From CAVQCJ01 sp963711005 (lineage in GTDB: Bacteria; Actinomycetota; Actinomycetes; Prado026): a stretch of 64,000 nt of DNA. The stretch's first letter is position 1, and each line of letters opens with the position of its first letter. Positions 42,524 through 49,284 of the stretch are shown here, one piece after another. Location of the stretch: NCBI GenBank assembly GCA_963711005.1, contig CAVQCJ010000002.1:682001-746000 (forward strand), written 5' to 3'. The notes beneath the pieces are model-generated. The model worked only from the letters and a program-made list of their open reading frames with translations. It did no database searches and had not been told where the DNA came from. The translations under genes were made by a program, and so were the position numbers.

Positions 42524-43525
42524 CTAGGGCCGCGGTGCCAGCAGCCCGGTCCGCCCGCGGAAGCGGCGCAGCATCCGCTGGTACGTCCGCCGCGACTCGC
42601 GGTCGCGGACGTCCGGGTCGCTGTCATGGAAGCCCCGGTGCCGCTCCGCGTGGCACGGCAGATCGGCCGCGGGAACGACCAGCCGCCCGCCCTGCTCGCG
42701 CAGCGCCAGCGACCACTCCAGGTCGGCGTTGCGGTAGAAGCCGGCCTTCGGGTGCGGCGGGGCGGTCATGGCCGCCCGGGTCCGGACGGCGAACAGGTAC
42801 CCCAGCAGCGCGTCGACCTCGCCCGGTCTGGCCGGCCGCACCGAGCGCCACTCGTCGTCGGTGTCCACGAGCACGCCCTGCCAGCCGGCCGCGGTTACCG
42901 AAGGGTCGGCGTCCAGCACGTCCAGCAGGGGGGTGAGGGCATCGCCGTCCAGCACCACGCTCAGGTCCATGACGACGTGCGCCGGTGCCGGGTCCAGTCG
43001 CAGCAGCGCGGTCCGGGACAACCCCCAGCCGGGCCGACCACCGCCGCCGGCGACGTGCCAGGCCTCGACCCGCCCGGGGTCGGCGGCGGCCAGCTCGTGC
43101 AGGACCATCCCGGCCCCGTCGACGTCGCCGAGGTCGAGGGCCGAGACGACGACCCCCGGCGGGAGATGCTCGAGGAGGGCGCTGACGCAGCGACGCAGGT
43201 CGTCGGGCCAGCCGTCGACCAGCAGCCCGACCGTCGCCCGCCGGGCCGGCACCGGACCGGGCGGGCGACGCAGGTCGTCGAGCCGGTCCGCGACCGGGAA
43301 CGCCGCGGACGCACGGGCCGGCGTCAACAGGTACCCCTCCGGCCGGAGGCTCGCGGAGACGTCCTCCACCCGCCAGCCGGCCGCCTCGATGCGGCCCCGC
43401 AGGTCGTCGGCAGTCGCGAAGTCACGGGCGGCGCGGGCCGCCGCGCGCTCGCGGACCAGCCGGAGGACGTCCTCGGGCGGGCTCGCAGGGGCTGCTGCGG
43501 CCGGTCCAGGCCCGCCGCCGGTCAT
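42524..43525 (-). CDS. glycosyltransferase-like protein with a cysteinyl-tRNA synthetase-like N-terminal segment
   Basis: Two recognisable parts in 333 residues. Residues about 20-65 (RLVRERAAARAARDFATADDLRGRIEAAGWRVEDV) resemble the C-terminal helical tail of cysteinyl-tRNA synthetase, whose motif is RxxARxxKDFxxADxLRxxLxxxG. Residues about 95-320 look like a GT-A-type glycosyltransferase core (VGLLVDGWPDDLRRCVSALLEHLPPGV, a DLS..LDGDALTPL segment and HPKAGFYRNADLEWSLALREQGGRLVVPAADLPCHAERH). No membrane helix. ATG at 43525 overlaps the hadB-like stop. Similar genes next to murB are known to me in actinobacteria without a defined function. Activity is inferred from fold resemblance only. Confidence 0.65.
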   Translation of the reverse strand: MTGGGPGPAAAAPASPPEDVLRLVRERAAARAARDFATADDLRGRIEAAGWRVEDVSASLRPEGYLLTPARASAAFPVADRLDDLRRPPGPVPARRATVGLLVDGWPDDLRRCVSALLEHLPPGVVVSALDLGDVDGAGMVLHELAAADPGRVEAWHVAGGGGRPGWGLSRTALLRLDPAPAHVVMDLSVVLDGDALTPLLDVLDADPSVTAAGWQGVLVDTDDEWRSVRPARPGEVDALLGYLFAVRTRAAMTAPPHPKAGFYRNADLEWSLALREQGGRLVVPAADLPCHAERHRGFHDSDPDVRDRESRRTYQRMLRRFRGRTGLLAPRP

Positions 43526-43950
43526 GCCAGCCGGACCACCGCACGCGCCTGACCGAGCACCTTCTCCTCGCCGGATCGGGCCACTAGGTCGACGCGCACC
43601 AGGCCGCCGTCCAGCTTGGCCGCGACGGTCCCGGTCACCTCGACGGACGCGCCGGTGTCGTCGTCCGGCACGACGACCGGACGGGTGAACCGCACGCCGT
43701 ACTCGACCACCGCACCGGGGTCACCGGCCCAGTCGGTGACCACCCGGACCGCCTCGGCCATGGTGAGCATGCCGTGCGCGATCACGTCGGGGAGCCCCAC
43801 CGAGCGGGCCGCCCGTTGGTTCCAGTGGATGACGTTGTAGTCACCGGAGGCACCGGCGTACATGACCAGGCGCAGCCGGGTCAGAGGGAACGACTGGGCG
43901 GGCAGCTCGGTGCCCACCTCGACCTCCGAGTAGCGCACGACGGCAGCCAC
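43522..43950 (-). CDS. MaoC-like dehydratase, HadB-type
   Basis: Hotdog-fold (3R)-hydroxyacyl-ACP or -CoA dehydratase catalytic subunit. The 142-residue protein carries the hydratase motif YAGASGDYNVIHWN (Asp and His four residues apart) and GLPDVIAHGMLTM. GTG at 43950 lies 3 bases after the HadA-type gene, and its stop overlaps the next gene (ATGA). By analogy with mycobacterial HadAB it probably works as a heterodimer with its neighbour; actinobacteria without mycolic acids also have this pair. Confidence 0.88.
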   Translation of the reverse strand: MAAVVRYSEVEVGTELPAQSFPLTRLRLVMYAGASGDYNVIHWNQRAARSVGLPDVIAHGMLTMAEAVRVVTDWAGDPGAVVEYGVRFTRPVVVPDDDTGASVEVTGTVAAKLDGGLVRVDLVARSGEEKVLGQARAVVRLA

Positions 43951-43953
43951 GCC

Positions 43954-44412
43954 TCAGCCCTCCGTCTCGGCCGTGCCGCGCGCGACGACCGTGGAACGGG
44001 CGGTGCAGACCAGCTCGCCGTCGACGGTGGACACCTCGGCGCGCAGCGTCAGCAGGTCGTTCCCGGCGGCCGAGCGGATCTTCTCCACCGCCGCGACCAC
44101 GACGAGCCGGTCGCCGGCGCAGATCGGCCGCTCGTACGCGAAGGACTGCTCGCCGTGGACGACCTTGGAGTAGTCCAGCCCGAGCTCGGGGTCGAACATC
44201 ACCTGCGCGGACGCGCGCGAGGTGAGCACCACCGCGAACGTCGGCGGGGCGACGACGTCGGGGTGGCCGAGCGCACGCGCCGCCGCAGCCGACCGGTACG
44301 CCGGGTTGGGGTCCCCCAGCGCGTGCGCGAACTCGCCGATCTTCTCCCGCGAGACGAGGTACGGCTCAGTCGGCGGGTAGGTGCGGCCGACGAAGCCCTG
44401 GTCGAGCGGCAT
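43954..44412 (-). CDS. MaoC-like dehydratase subunit, HadA-type
   Basis: Second hotdog subunit of the predicted 3-hydroxyacyl dehydratase, of the FAS1-DH/MaoC N-terminal type that binds substrate but usually lacks the catalytic dyad. The 152-residue protein shows VGRTYPPTEPYLVSREKIGEFAHALGDPNPAYR, a VAPPTFAVVLT segment and VVHGEQSFAYERPICAGDRL. ATG at 44412 overlaps the reductase stop (TGATG). Confidence 0.87.
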   Translation of the reverse strand: MPLDQGFVGRTYPPTEPYLVSREKIGEFAHALGDPNPAYRSAAAARALGHPDVVAPPTFAVVLTSRASAQVMFDPELGLDYSKVVHGEQSFAYERPICAGDRLVVVAAVEKIRSAAGNDLLTLRAEVSTVDGELVCTARSTVVARGTAETEG

Positions 44413-45224
44413 CAGCCCATCCCTCCGAGCTGCCCGCCGGTCACCGGGATGGTGACGCCCGAGACGAAGTCGGCGTCCCCGGACACCAGGAACGCGTGCA
44501 CGTTCGCGATGTCCTCGGGCTGCCCGAACCGCCCGAGCGAGATGAGGGCCAGGGACATCTGCCGCATCTCCTCCGGGATCCCGACGTCCGCCCCGGGCTG
44601 CTTGGCCGCGGTCATCCGCGTCTCGACGAAGCCGGGCGCCACCGCGTTCACGTTGATGTTGAACGGTCCGAGCTCGCGCGCGAGGGTCTTGGTGGTCGAG
44701 ATGATCGCGCCCTTCGCGGCCGTGTAGTTGTACTGCCCGGGGTTGCCGGTGAAAGCCACCACCGACGAGGTGAAGGTGATCTTGCGGTGGTACCGCGGCC
44801 GGCCGTCCGCGGCGATCTCCGCCTTGGCCACCTCGCGCAGGTAGGGCATGGCCGCGAGGGTGGCGTGGAAACCGGTCTTGAAGTTCACGTCGAAGGCGAG
44901 CCCGAACAGGTCGTCGTCGAGGTTGTGGAACATCTTGTCCCGGGTGATCCCGGCGTTGTTGACCAGGATGTCCAGCTTGCCGTGCTGCGCCACCGTCGAG
45001 CCGACCAGCTCACGGGCGGCGGCCAGGTCGACGGGGTCGAAGATCCCGACGGACGCCTCGCCGCCGGCGGCCGCGATCAGCTCGGCGGTCTCGTGCGCGG
45101 GCTCGGCGTCCACGTCGTTGACGACCACCACGGCACCGTCGGCGGCCAGCCGCAGCGCGGTCGCCCGGCCGATCCCGCGGCCGGCGCCGGTCACGATGGC
45201 CACCCTGTCGTCCAGCCGTCCCAT
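44412..45224 (-). CDS. short-chain dehydrogenase, 3-oxoacyl-ACP reductase-like
   Basis: NAD(P)H-dependent short-chain reductase. The 270-residue protein has the cofactor loop VTGAGRGIGRATA, NNAGITRDKMFHN, the catalytic Ser in TFTSSVVAFTGNPGQYN, Tyr/Lys in YTAAKGA and the C-terminal FVSGVTIPVTGGQLGGM. A roughly 12-residue insertion (AKAEIAADGRPRYHRK) precedes the catalytic Ser. ATG at 45224 with AGAGGGGA upstream is chosen over an earlier in-frame ATG. It heads the operon reductase-hadA-hadB-glycosyltransferase-murB-PHP; with the dehydratases it could form two steps of a fatty-acyl cycle. Confidence 0.88.
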   Translation of the reverse strand: MGRLDDRVAIVTGAGRGIGRATALRLAADGAVVVVNDVDAEPAHETAELIAAAGGEASVGIFDPVDLAAARELVGSTVAQHGKLDILVNNAGITRDKMFHNLDDDLFGLAFDVNFKTGFHATLAAMPYLREVAKAEIAADGRPRYHRKITFTSSVVAFTGNPGQYNYTAAKGAIISTTKTLARELGPFNINVNAVAPGFVETRMTAAKQPGADVGIPEEMRQMSLALISLGRFGQPEDIANVHAFLVSGDADFVSGVTIPVTGGQLGGMG

Positions 45225-45290
45225 CCGGTCCCCTCTTCGCTCACCGAGCGCCACCCGAATGTGGCGGCCGCCCGGCGACGCTAACGCACG

Positions 45291-45320
45291 AAGGCCGCCC
45301 CCAGCATCGGGGACGGCCTC
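45291..45320 (-). terminator. terminator hairpin after rpmG
   Basis: AGGCCG-C-CCCC and GGGG-A-CGGCCT pair around an AGCATC loop, one mismatch in the stem, about 40 bases beyond the rpmG stop. It separates rpmG from the reductase operon. Confidence 0.6.
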
Positions 45321-45359
45321 GGGGCGCGGCGTAGCCGCGGGAGGTTCAGCAGGTCGGGG

Positions 45360-45527
45360 TCAGCGGGTCTCTTTGTGGACCGTGTGCTTGTTGCAGAACG
45401 GGCAGTGCTTGCTCAGCTCGATCCGGTCGGGGTCGTTGCGCCGGTTCTTCTTGGTGATGTAGTTGCGGTGCTTGCAGTCCTGGCACGCCAAGGTGATCTT
45501 GGGACGGACGTCGGTCTTGGCAGCCAC
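45360..45527 (-). CDS. rpmG: 50S ribosomal protein L33 (zinc-binding form)
   Basis: A 55-residue L33. Reading from GTG at 45527: VAAKTDVRPKITLACQDCKH, then NYITKKNRRNDPDRIELSKHCPFCNKHTVHKETR and a TGA at 45360-45362. Two CxxC pairs (ACQDC, HCPFC) give the zinc-binding C+ form. It lies between tRNA-Met and the reductase operon, the usual rpmG site in actinobacteria. Confidence 0.95.
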   Translation of the reverse strand: MAAKTDVRPKITLACQDCKHRNYITKKNRRNDPDRIELSKHCPFCNKHTVHKETR

Positions 45528-45613
45528 TGGACGCTCCTGCTCGCTACGTGCACGACGGGGACAACCGCAGCAGGGTAGCCGCGGCCTGACGACGAGGGGA
45601 AATCCGGACGGGT

Positions 45614-45687
45614 AGCGGAGGCCGGACTCGAACCGGCGACACAGCGATTATGAGCCGCTTGCTCTGACCACCTGAGCTACTCCGCCG
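45614..45687 (-). tRNA. tRNA-Met (CAT), elongator type
   Basis: 74 bases on the minus strand. Acceptor GGCGGAG/CTCCGCT, D arm TAGCTCAGGTGGTCAGAGC, anticodon loop CTCATAA flanked by AGCGG/TCGCT, T arm GCCGGTTCGAGTCCGGC. The G-U first pair and lack of the GGG/CCC anticodon stem argue for an elongator. Confidence 0.92.
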
Positions 45688-45764
45688 CAGGCGGTCACCC
45701 TACCGGCCTCGTCGACGGGGGCGAAAACGCCTTGTCGCCGGTGGACATTCCCACCCCGCCCCGC

Positions 45765-46667
45765 TCAGTCGACGAGGCGGGTGCCGTCGCTGGCGGTGAG
45801 GACCCGGAACGCGGCCGTCAGCCGGGCGGTCACGGGGCCCGGGCTCCCGGCCCCGACGAGGCTGCCGTCGACCGAGACCACCGGGACCAGCTCGCCCATC
45901 GTCCCGGTCACGAAGACCTCGTCCGCGCGGCGCAGCTCGGCCGGCGACAGGTCGTCGACCTCGTACGGGATCGGCTCGCGGGCCAGCAGCTCCAGCACGA
46001 CCGCCCGGGTGATGCCCTCCGGGCAGGCCCGGGTGGTGGGGGTCCGCACGACCCCGCCGGCGACCAGGAAGACGTGCGTGGCGTTGGTCTCGGCGACGAA
46101 GCCGCGGCCGTCCAGCAGCAGCGCGTCGTCGGCCCCGGCGGCGTTCGCCTCGATCTTGGCCAGGATGGAGTTGATCAGGTTGTTGTGGTGGATCTTGGGG
46201 TCGAGGACGTCCGGGCCGGGTCGCCGCACCGACGCCGTCACCAGCGTGATCCCGGCGCTGTCGTACACCGGCGGCTTGTGCTCGGCCACGACGATCAGCG
46301 TCGGACCGGCCTGGTTGAGCCTGGGGTCCATCCCGCTGGTGATCTTGACGCCGCGGGTCAGCGTCAGCCGTACGTGCACGCCGTCGCGCATCCCGTTCGC
46401 CGTGAGCGTCCTGGCGATCTCGGCCGTGATCGCGTCGTCGTCGGGGATCTCGGCGAACGCCAGCGCGCGGGCCGAGCGGCGCAGCCTGGCCAGGTGCTCG
46501 GTGAGGCGGAACACCCGGCCCTCGTAGACCCGCAGGCCCTCCCACACCGCGTCGCCGCCCTGCACGACCGAGTCGAAGGCCGACACGTGCGGCTCGTCGC
46601 GGTGCCGGAGCACGCCGTCGACGTTGACCAGCAGGTCCCGGTTGCGCTCGTCGAAGGTCTGCAGCAT
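45765..46667 (-). CDS. class IV aminotransferase (branched-chain / D-amino acid type)
   Basis: PLP fold type IV aminotransferase of 300 residues. Seen: FDSVVQGGDAVWEGLRVYEGRVFRLTEHLARL, the likely PLP lysine in DPKIHHNNLINSILAKIEA, DALLLDGRGFVAETNATHVFLV and FVTGTMGELVPVVSVDG. It begins 9 bases after the sulfotransferase-like gene and is clearly cotranscribed with it. The neighbour suggests an unusual substrate, not simple branched-chain amino acid synthesis. Specificity unknown. Confidence 0.85.
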   Translation of the reverse strand: MLQTFDERNRDLLVNVDGVLRHRDEPHVSAFDSVVQGGDAVWEGLRVYEGRVFRLTEHLARLRRSARALAFAEIPDDDAITAEIARTLTANGMRDGVHVRLTLTRGVKITSGMDPRLNQAGPTLIVVAEHKPPVYDSAGITLVTASVRRPGPDVLDPKIHHNNLINSILAKIEANAAGADDALLLDGRGFVAETNATHVFLVAGGVVRTPTTRACPEGITRAVVLELLAREPIPYEVDDLSPAELRRADEVFVTGTMGELVPVVSVDGSLVGAGSPGPVTARLTAAFRVLTASDGTRLVD

Positions 46668-46676
46668 GCCCGGAGC

Positions 46677-47399
46677 CTAGGACGGCTCCCGGGCCTGGAT
46701 GCGGTGCGGCCGGAGCTCGTCGTAGTACGGCCGGCAACGCTCCAGCAGGCCGGCCAGGTGGTCGGGCACCTGCGCCGGCGCGGTGGACGGCGGCCCGAAG
46801 CCGGTCGACGCCTGCACCGCCGCGTACCAGTGCGAGGCCCACACGCCGTCGGTGGGACGCGGGCCGGGCGACCAGGACAGCATCCGCTCGTCGAAGTCGA
46901 GACCGAGCCGGGCGCACAGCGCAGCCAGCACGGCCGCCGGGTCGGCGAGGACGTCGGCGGCGTCGACCACCGGGGGCGCAGTGCCGAGGGCGTCCGAGCA
47001 CCGCCGGAAGATCTCCGCCTGCTGGGGGAACCCCAGGTCCTCCAGCGTCGGCTCACCGCGGACCCGCGCGTACGAGGCGACGACATCGGCCGGGTCGCGG
47101 ATGAGGAAGGCGTTGGTCACCTCGTCCAGCCAGTCGCGACCGGTCTCCGGCAGCAGGTGGTGGGTCATGTGCTTCTGGTACTGCACGGCCCGCCCGCCCG
47201 GCACCGGGCCGACCAGCGCCGCAGTGACCCGCCGCCAGTCGTCGTCCTGGGCCGCGAGGATGTCGTCGCGCCCGGGGTGGTCCAGGCCGGTGCTGCGCAG
47301 GTACGCGGCGTACAGCGGCTCGTCGACCACCACCGTGTCCGGCCGGTTGCCGAACGAGCGCATCATCGCGGTGGAGATGTTGCGCGGCCCGGACCACAT
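46677..47399 (-). CDS. sulfotransferase-like P-loop protein
   Basis: 240 residues beginning MWSGPRNISTAMMRSFGNRPD, which matches the phosphosulfate-binding loop of the sulfotransferase fold. A second site FLIRDPADVVASYARVR resembles the 3'-phosphate-binding RDPxxxxxS motif. ATG at 47399 lies only 18 bases after the 3' end of tRNA-Thr and has no visible ribosome-binding site. Proteins of this type are found next to, or (as I recall in plants) fused with, class IV aminotransferases, and the next gene is exactly that. Whether it uses PAPS is unknown. Confidence 0.75.
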   Translation of the reverse strand: MWSGPRNISTAMMRSFGNRPDTVVVDEPLYAAYLRSTGLDHPGRDDILAAQDDDWRRVTAALVGPVPGGRAVQYQKHMTHHLLPETGRDWLDEVTNAFLIRDPADVVASYARVRGEPTLEDLGFPQQAEIFRRCSDALGTAPPVVDAADVLADPAAVLAALCARLGLDFDERMLSWSPGPRPTDGVWASHWYAAVQASTGFGPPSTAPAQVPDHLAGLLERCRPYYDELRPHRIQAREPS

Positions 47400-47417
47400 C
47401 GCGATGTGGGTCGTGGG

Positions 47418-47490
47418 AGCCCCTTTACGGAATCGAACCGTAGACCTTCTCCTTACCATGGAGACGCTCTGCCGACTGAGCTAAAGGGGC
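47418..47490 (-). tRNA. tRNA-Thr (GGT)
   Basis: 73 bases on the minus strand. Acceptor GCCCCTT/AAGGGGC, D arm TAGCTCAGTCGGCAGAGC, anticodon loop ATGGTAA between TCTCC and GGAGA, T arm TACGGTTCGATTCCGTA. It is directly followed by the sulfotransferase-like coding region. Confidence 0.95.
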
Positions 47491-47617
47491 GCTGGTGGAG
47501 CACGGCGAGAACCGTCCAGAGGGTACACGGAGCCCGCGGCGGAGGGCGAAGGCGTAGACCCGAGCGAGGGCCCGGGCCCCGGTCGAGGACTCGTACCAGG
47601 GCCCGGGACCGGGCGCG

Positions 47618-47699
47618 TGGCGGGTGAAGGATTCGAACCTTCGTAGGCTAAGCCGACGGATTTACAGTCCGCTCCCATTGGCCGCTCGGGCAACCCGCC
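47618..47699 (-). tRNA. tRNA-Tyr (GTA)
   Basis: 82 bases on the minus strand with a long variable arm. Acceptor GGCGGGT/ACCCGCC, anticodon loop CTGTAAA between GCGGA and TCCGT, T arm GAAGGTTCGAATCCTTC. First of the tRNA-Tyr/tRNA-Thr pair, divergent from yajQ. Confidence 0.95.
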
Positions 47700-47766
47700 G
47701 CTGAGCGGGTGGAACAATAGCGCACACCGAGCGCGCACCCGTACCACCATCCCAGACGAGGGAACC

Positions 47767-48255
47767 ATGGCCGACTCCAGCTTCGACATCGTCTCCAAGG
47801 TCGACCGACAGGAGGTCGACAACGCCCTCAACCAGGCCGCCAAGGAGATCGCCCAGCGCTACGACTTCAAGAACGTCGGCGCCTCGATCGCCTGGTCCGG
47901 CGACAAGGTCGCGATGAGCGCGACGTCCGAGGAACGGGTCAAGGCCGTCCTGGACGTCTTCAGGGACAAGCTGGTCAAGCGCGGCGTCTCGCTGAAGGCG
48001 CTGGACGCCGGCGAGCCGCAGGTCTCGGGCAAGGAGTACAAGATCAGCGCCGACCTCAAGCAGGGCCTGTCGCAGGAGGCCACCAAGAAGATCGGCAAGA
48101 TCATCCGCGACGAGGGGCCGAAGAACGCCAAGGTTCAGGTCCAGGGCGAGGAGCTGCGGGTCTCGTCCAAGAGCCGCGACGACCTGCAGGCCGTCATCGC
48201 CCTGCTCAAGGACAAGGACCTCGAGTACGCCCTGCAGTTCACCAACTACCGCTGA
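47767..48255 (+). CDS. YajQ family nucleotide-binding protein
   Basis: Small cytosolic protein of the UPF0234/YajQ family; members bind nucleotides (GTP/ATP, and cyclic-di-GMP in Xanthomonas). The 162-residue protein has MADSSFDIVSKVDRQEVDNALNQA, IAQRYDFKNVGASI and the C-terminal RDDLQAVIALLKDKDLEYALQFTNYR, full length. ATG at 47767 has GAGGGA about 5 bases upstream. It is divergent from the tRNA cluster and convergent with htpX. Its actual role here is unknown. Confidence 0.93.
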   Translation: MADSSFDIVSKVDRQEVDNALNQAAKEIAQRYDFKNVGASIAWSGDKVAMSATSEERVKAVLDVFRDKLVKRGVSLKALDAGEPQVSGKEYKISADLKQGLSQEATKKIGKIIRDEGPKNAKVQVQGEELRVSSKSRDDLQAVIALLKDKDLEYALQFTNYR

Positions 48256-48279
48256 ACCTGCGCGACAGGGCTGGGCCGG

Positions 48280-49152
48280 TCAGGACTGGAGCTGGCGGGC
48301 CAGGTCCTGCAGCCGGGCGATCCGCTCCGGGATCGGCGGGTGCGTCGAGAACAGCTGCGACATCCCCTGGACGTTGAACGGGTTCGCGATCATCAGCGCC
48401 GACGTCGTCTGCACATCGGGCGTCGGCTTGAGCGGGCGAGCGGCGGTACCGGCGTCGAGCTTGGCCAGCGCAGACGCCAGGGCCAGCGGGTCGTGGGTGA
48501 GCATCGCGCCGGACTGGTCGGCCTGGTACTCGCGGGAGCGGCTGATCGCCAGCTGGATCAGCCCGGCCGCGACCGGGCCGAGGATCGCCACCAGCAGCAC
48601 GCCGACCATGTTCCCGTCGCGGTCGTCGCGGCTGCCACCGCCGAGGAACGGCAGGAAGTACGCCAGCTGGGCCAGGAACATGATCACTGTCGCCAGCGCG
48701 GCGGCGACCGACGAGATCAGGATGTCGCGGTTGTAGACGTGCGCCAGCTCGTGGCCGAGGACGCCGCGGAGCTCGCGCTCGTCGAGCAGCGTGAGGATTC
48801 CCTCGGTGCAGCACACGGCGGCGTTCTCCGGGTTGCGGCCGGTGGCGAAGGCGTTCGGCGCGTCGGTCGGGGACACGTACAGACGGGGCATCGGCTGCCC
48901 GGCCGCCGTCGACAGCTGCTGCACGACGCGGTACATCACCGGCTGCTGGTGGGAGTCGACCTCGTACGCCTTCATCGAGCGCAGGGCGAGCTTCGCGCTG
49001 TTGAAGTACGCGTACCCGTTGGTGCCGAGCGCGATCACGAACGCGATGGCCAGGCCCTTGGGCCCGCCGATCAGCGCCCCGGCCACCATGATCAGCGCCG
49101 AGAGCGACGCGATCAGGACCGCGGTCTTGAGTCCGTTGCGATAGCTGTGCAC
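48280..49152 (-). CDS. htpX: HtpX-type membrane zinc metalloprotease
   Basis: M48B protease of membrane protein quality control. The 290-residue protein has two N-terminal membrane helices (TAVLIASLSALIMVAGALIG, GLAIAFVIALGTNGYAYF), the zinc motif HELAHVYNRD at about residue 136, two further hydrophobic segments, and SREYQADQSGAML with the third ligand Glu. GTG at 49152 with GGGAGG upstream. It lies downstream of nuoN on the same strand, 132 bases away, with a 12-base direct repeat in between. Confidence 0.93.
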   Translation of the reverse strand: MHSYRNGLKTAVLIASLSALIMVAGALIGGPKGLAIAFVIALGTNGYAYFNSAKLALRSMKAYEVDSHQQPVMYRVVQQLSTAAGQPMPRLYVSPTDAPNAFATGRNPENAAVCCTEGILTLLDERELRGVLGHELAHVYNRDILISSVAAALATVIMFLAQLAYFLPFLGGGSRDDRDGNMVGVLLVAILGPVAAGLIQLAISRSREYQADQSGAMLTHDPLALASALAKLDAGTAARPLKPTPDVQTTSALMIANPFNVQGMSQLFSTHPPIPERIARLQDLARQLQS

Positions 49153-49221
49153 GTACGTCCCTGCCTCCCGTGCCGGCCGCGGGGTGCGACCGGTCGACGA
49201 CGAGCCTTTGACCGGCGTCGT

Positions 49222-49282
49222 ACCGGCTGAACGAGCCGGAGCGGCACCAGTGTTCCCCGGCCGCCTGAGAACCGGCTGAACG
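49222..49282. repeat. 12-base direct repeat upstream of htpX
   Basis: ACCGGCTGAACG occurs at 49222-49233 and again at 49271-49282, in the nuoN-htpX gap. The second copy abuts the nuoN stop. It could be an operator pair for htpX, but no regulator is identified. Confidence 0.5.
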
Positions 49283-49284
49283 GC

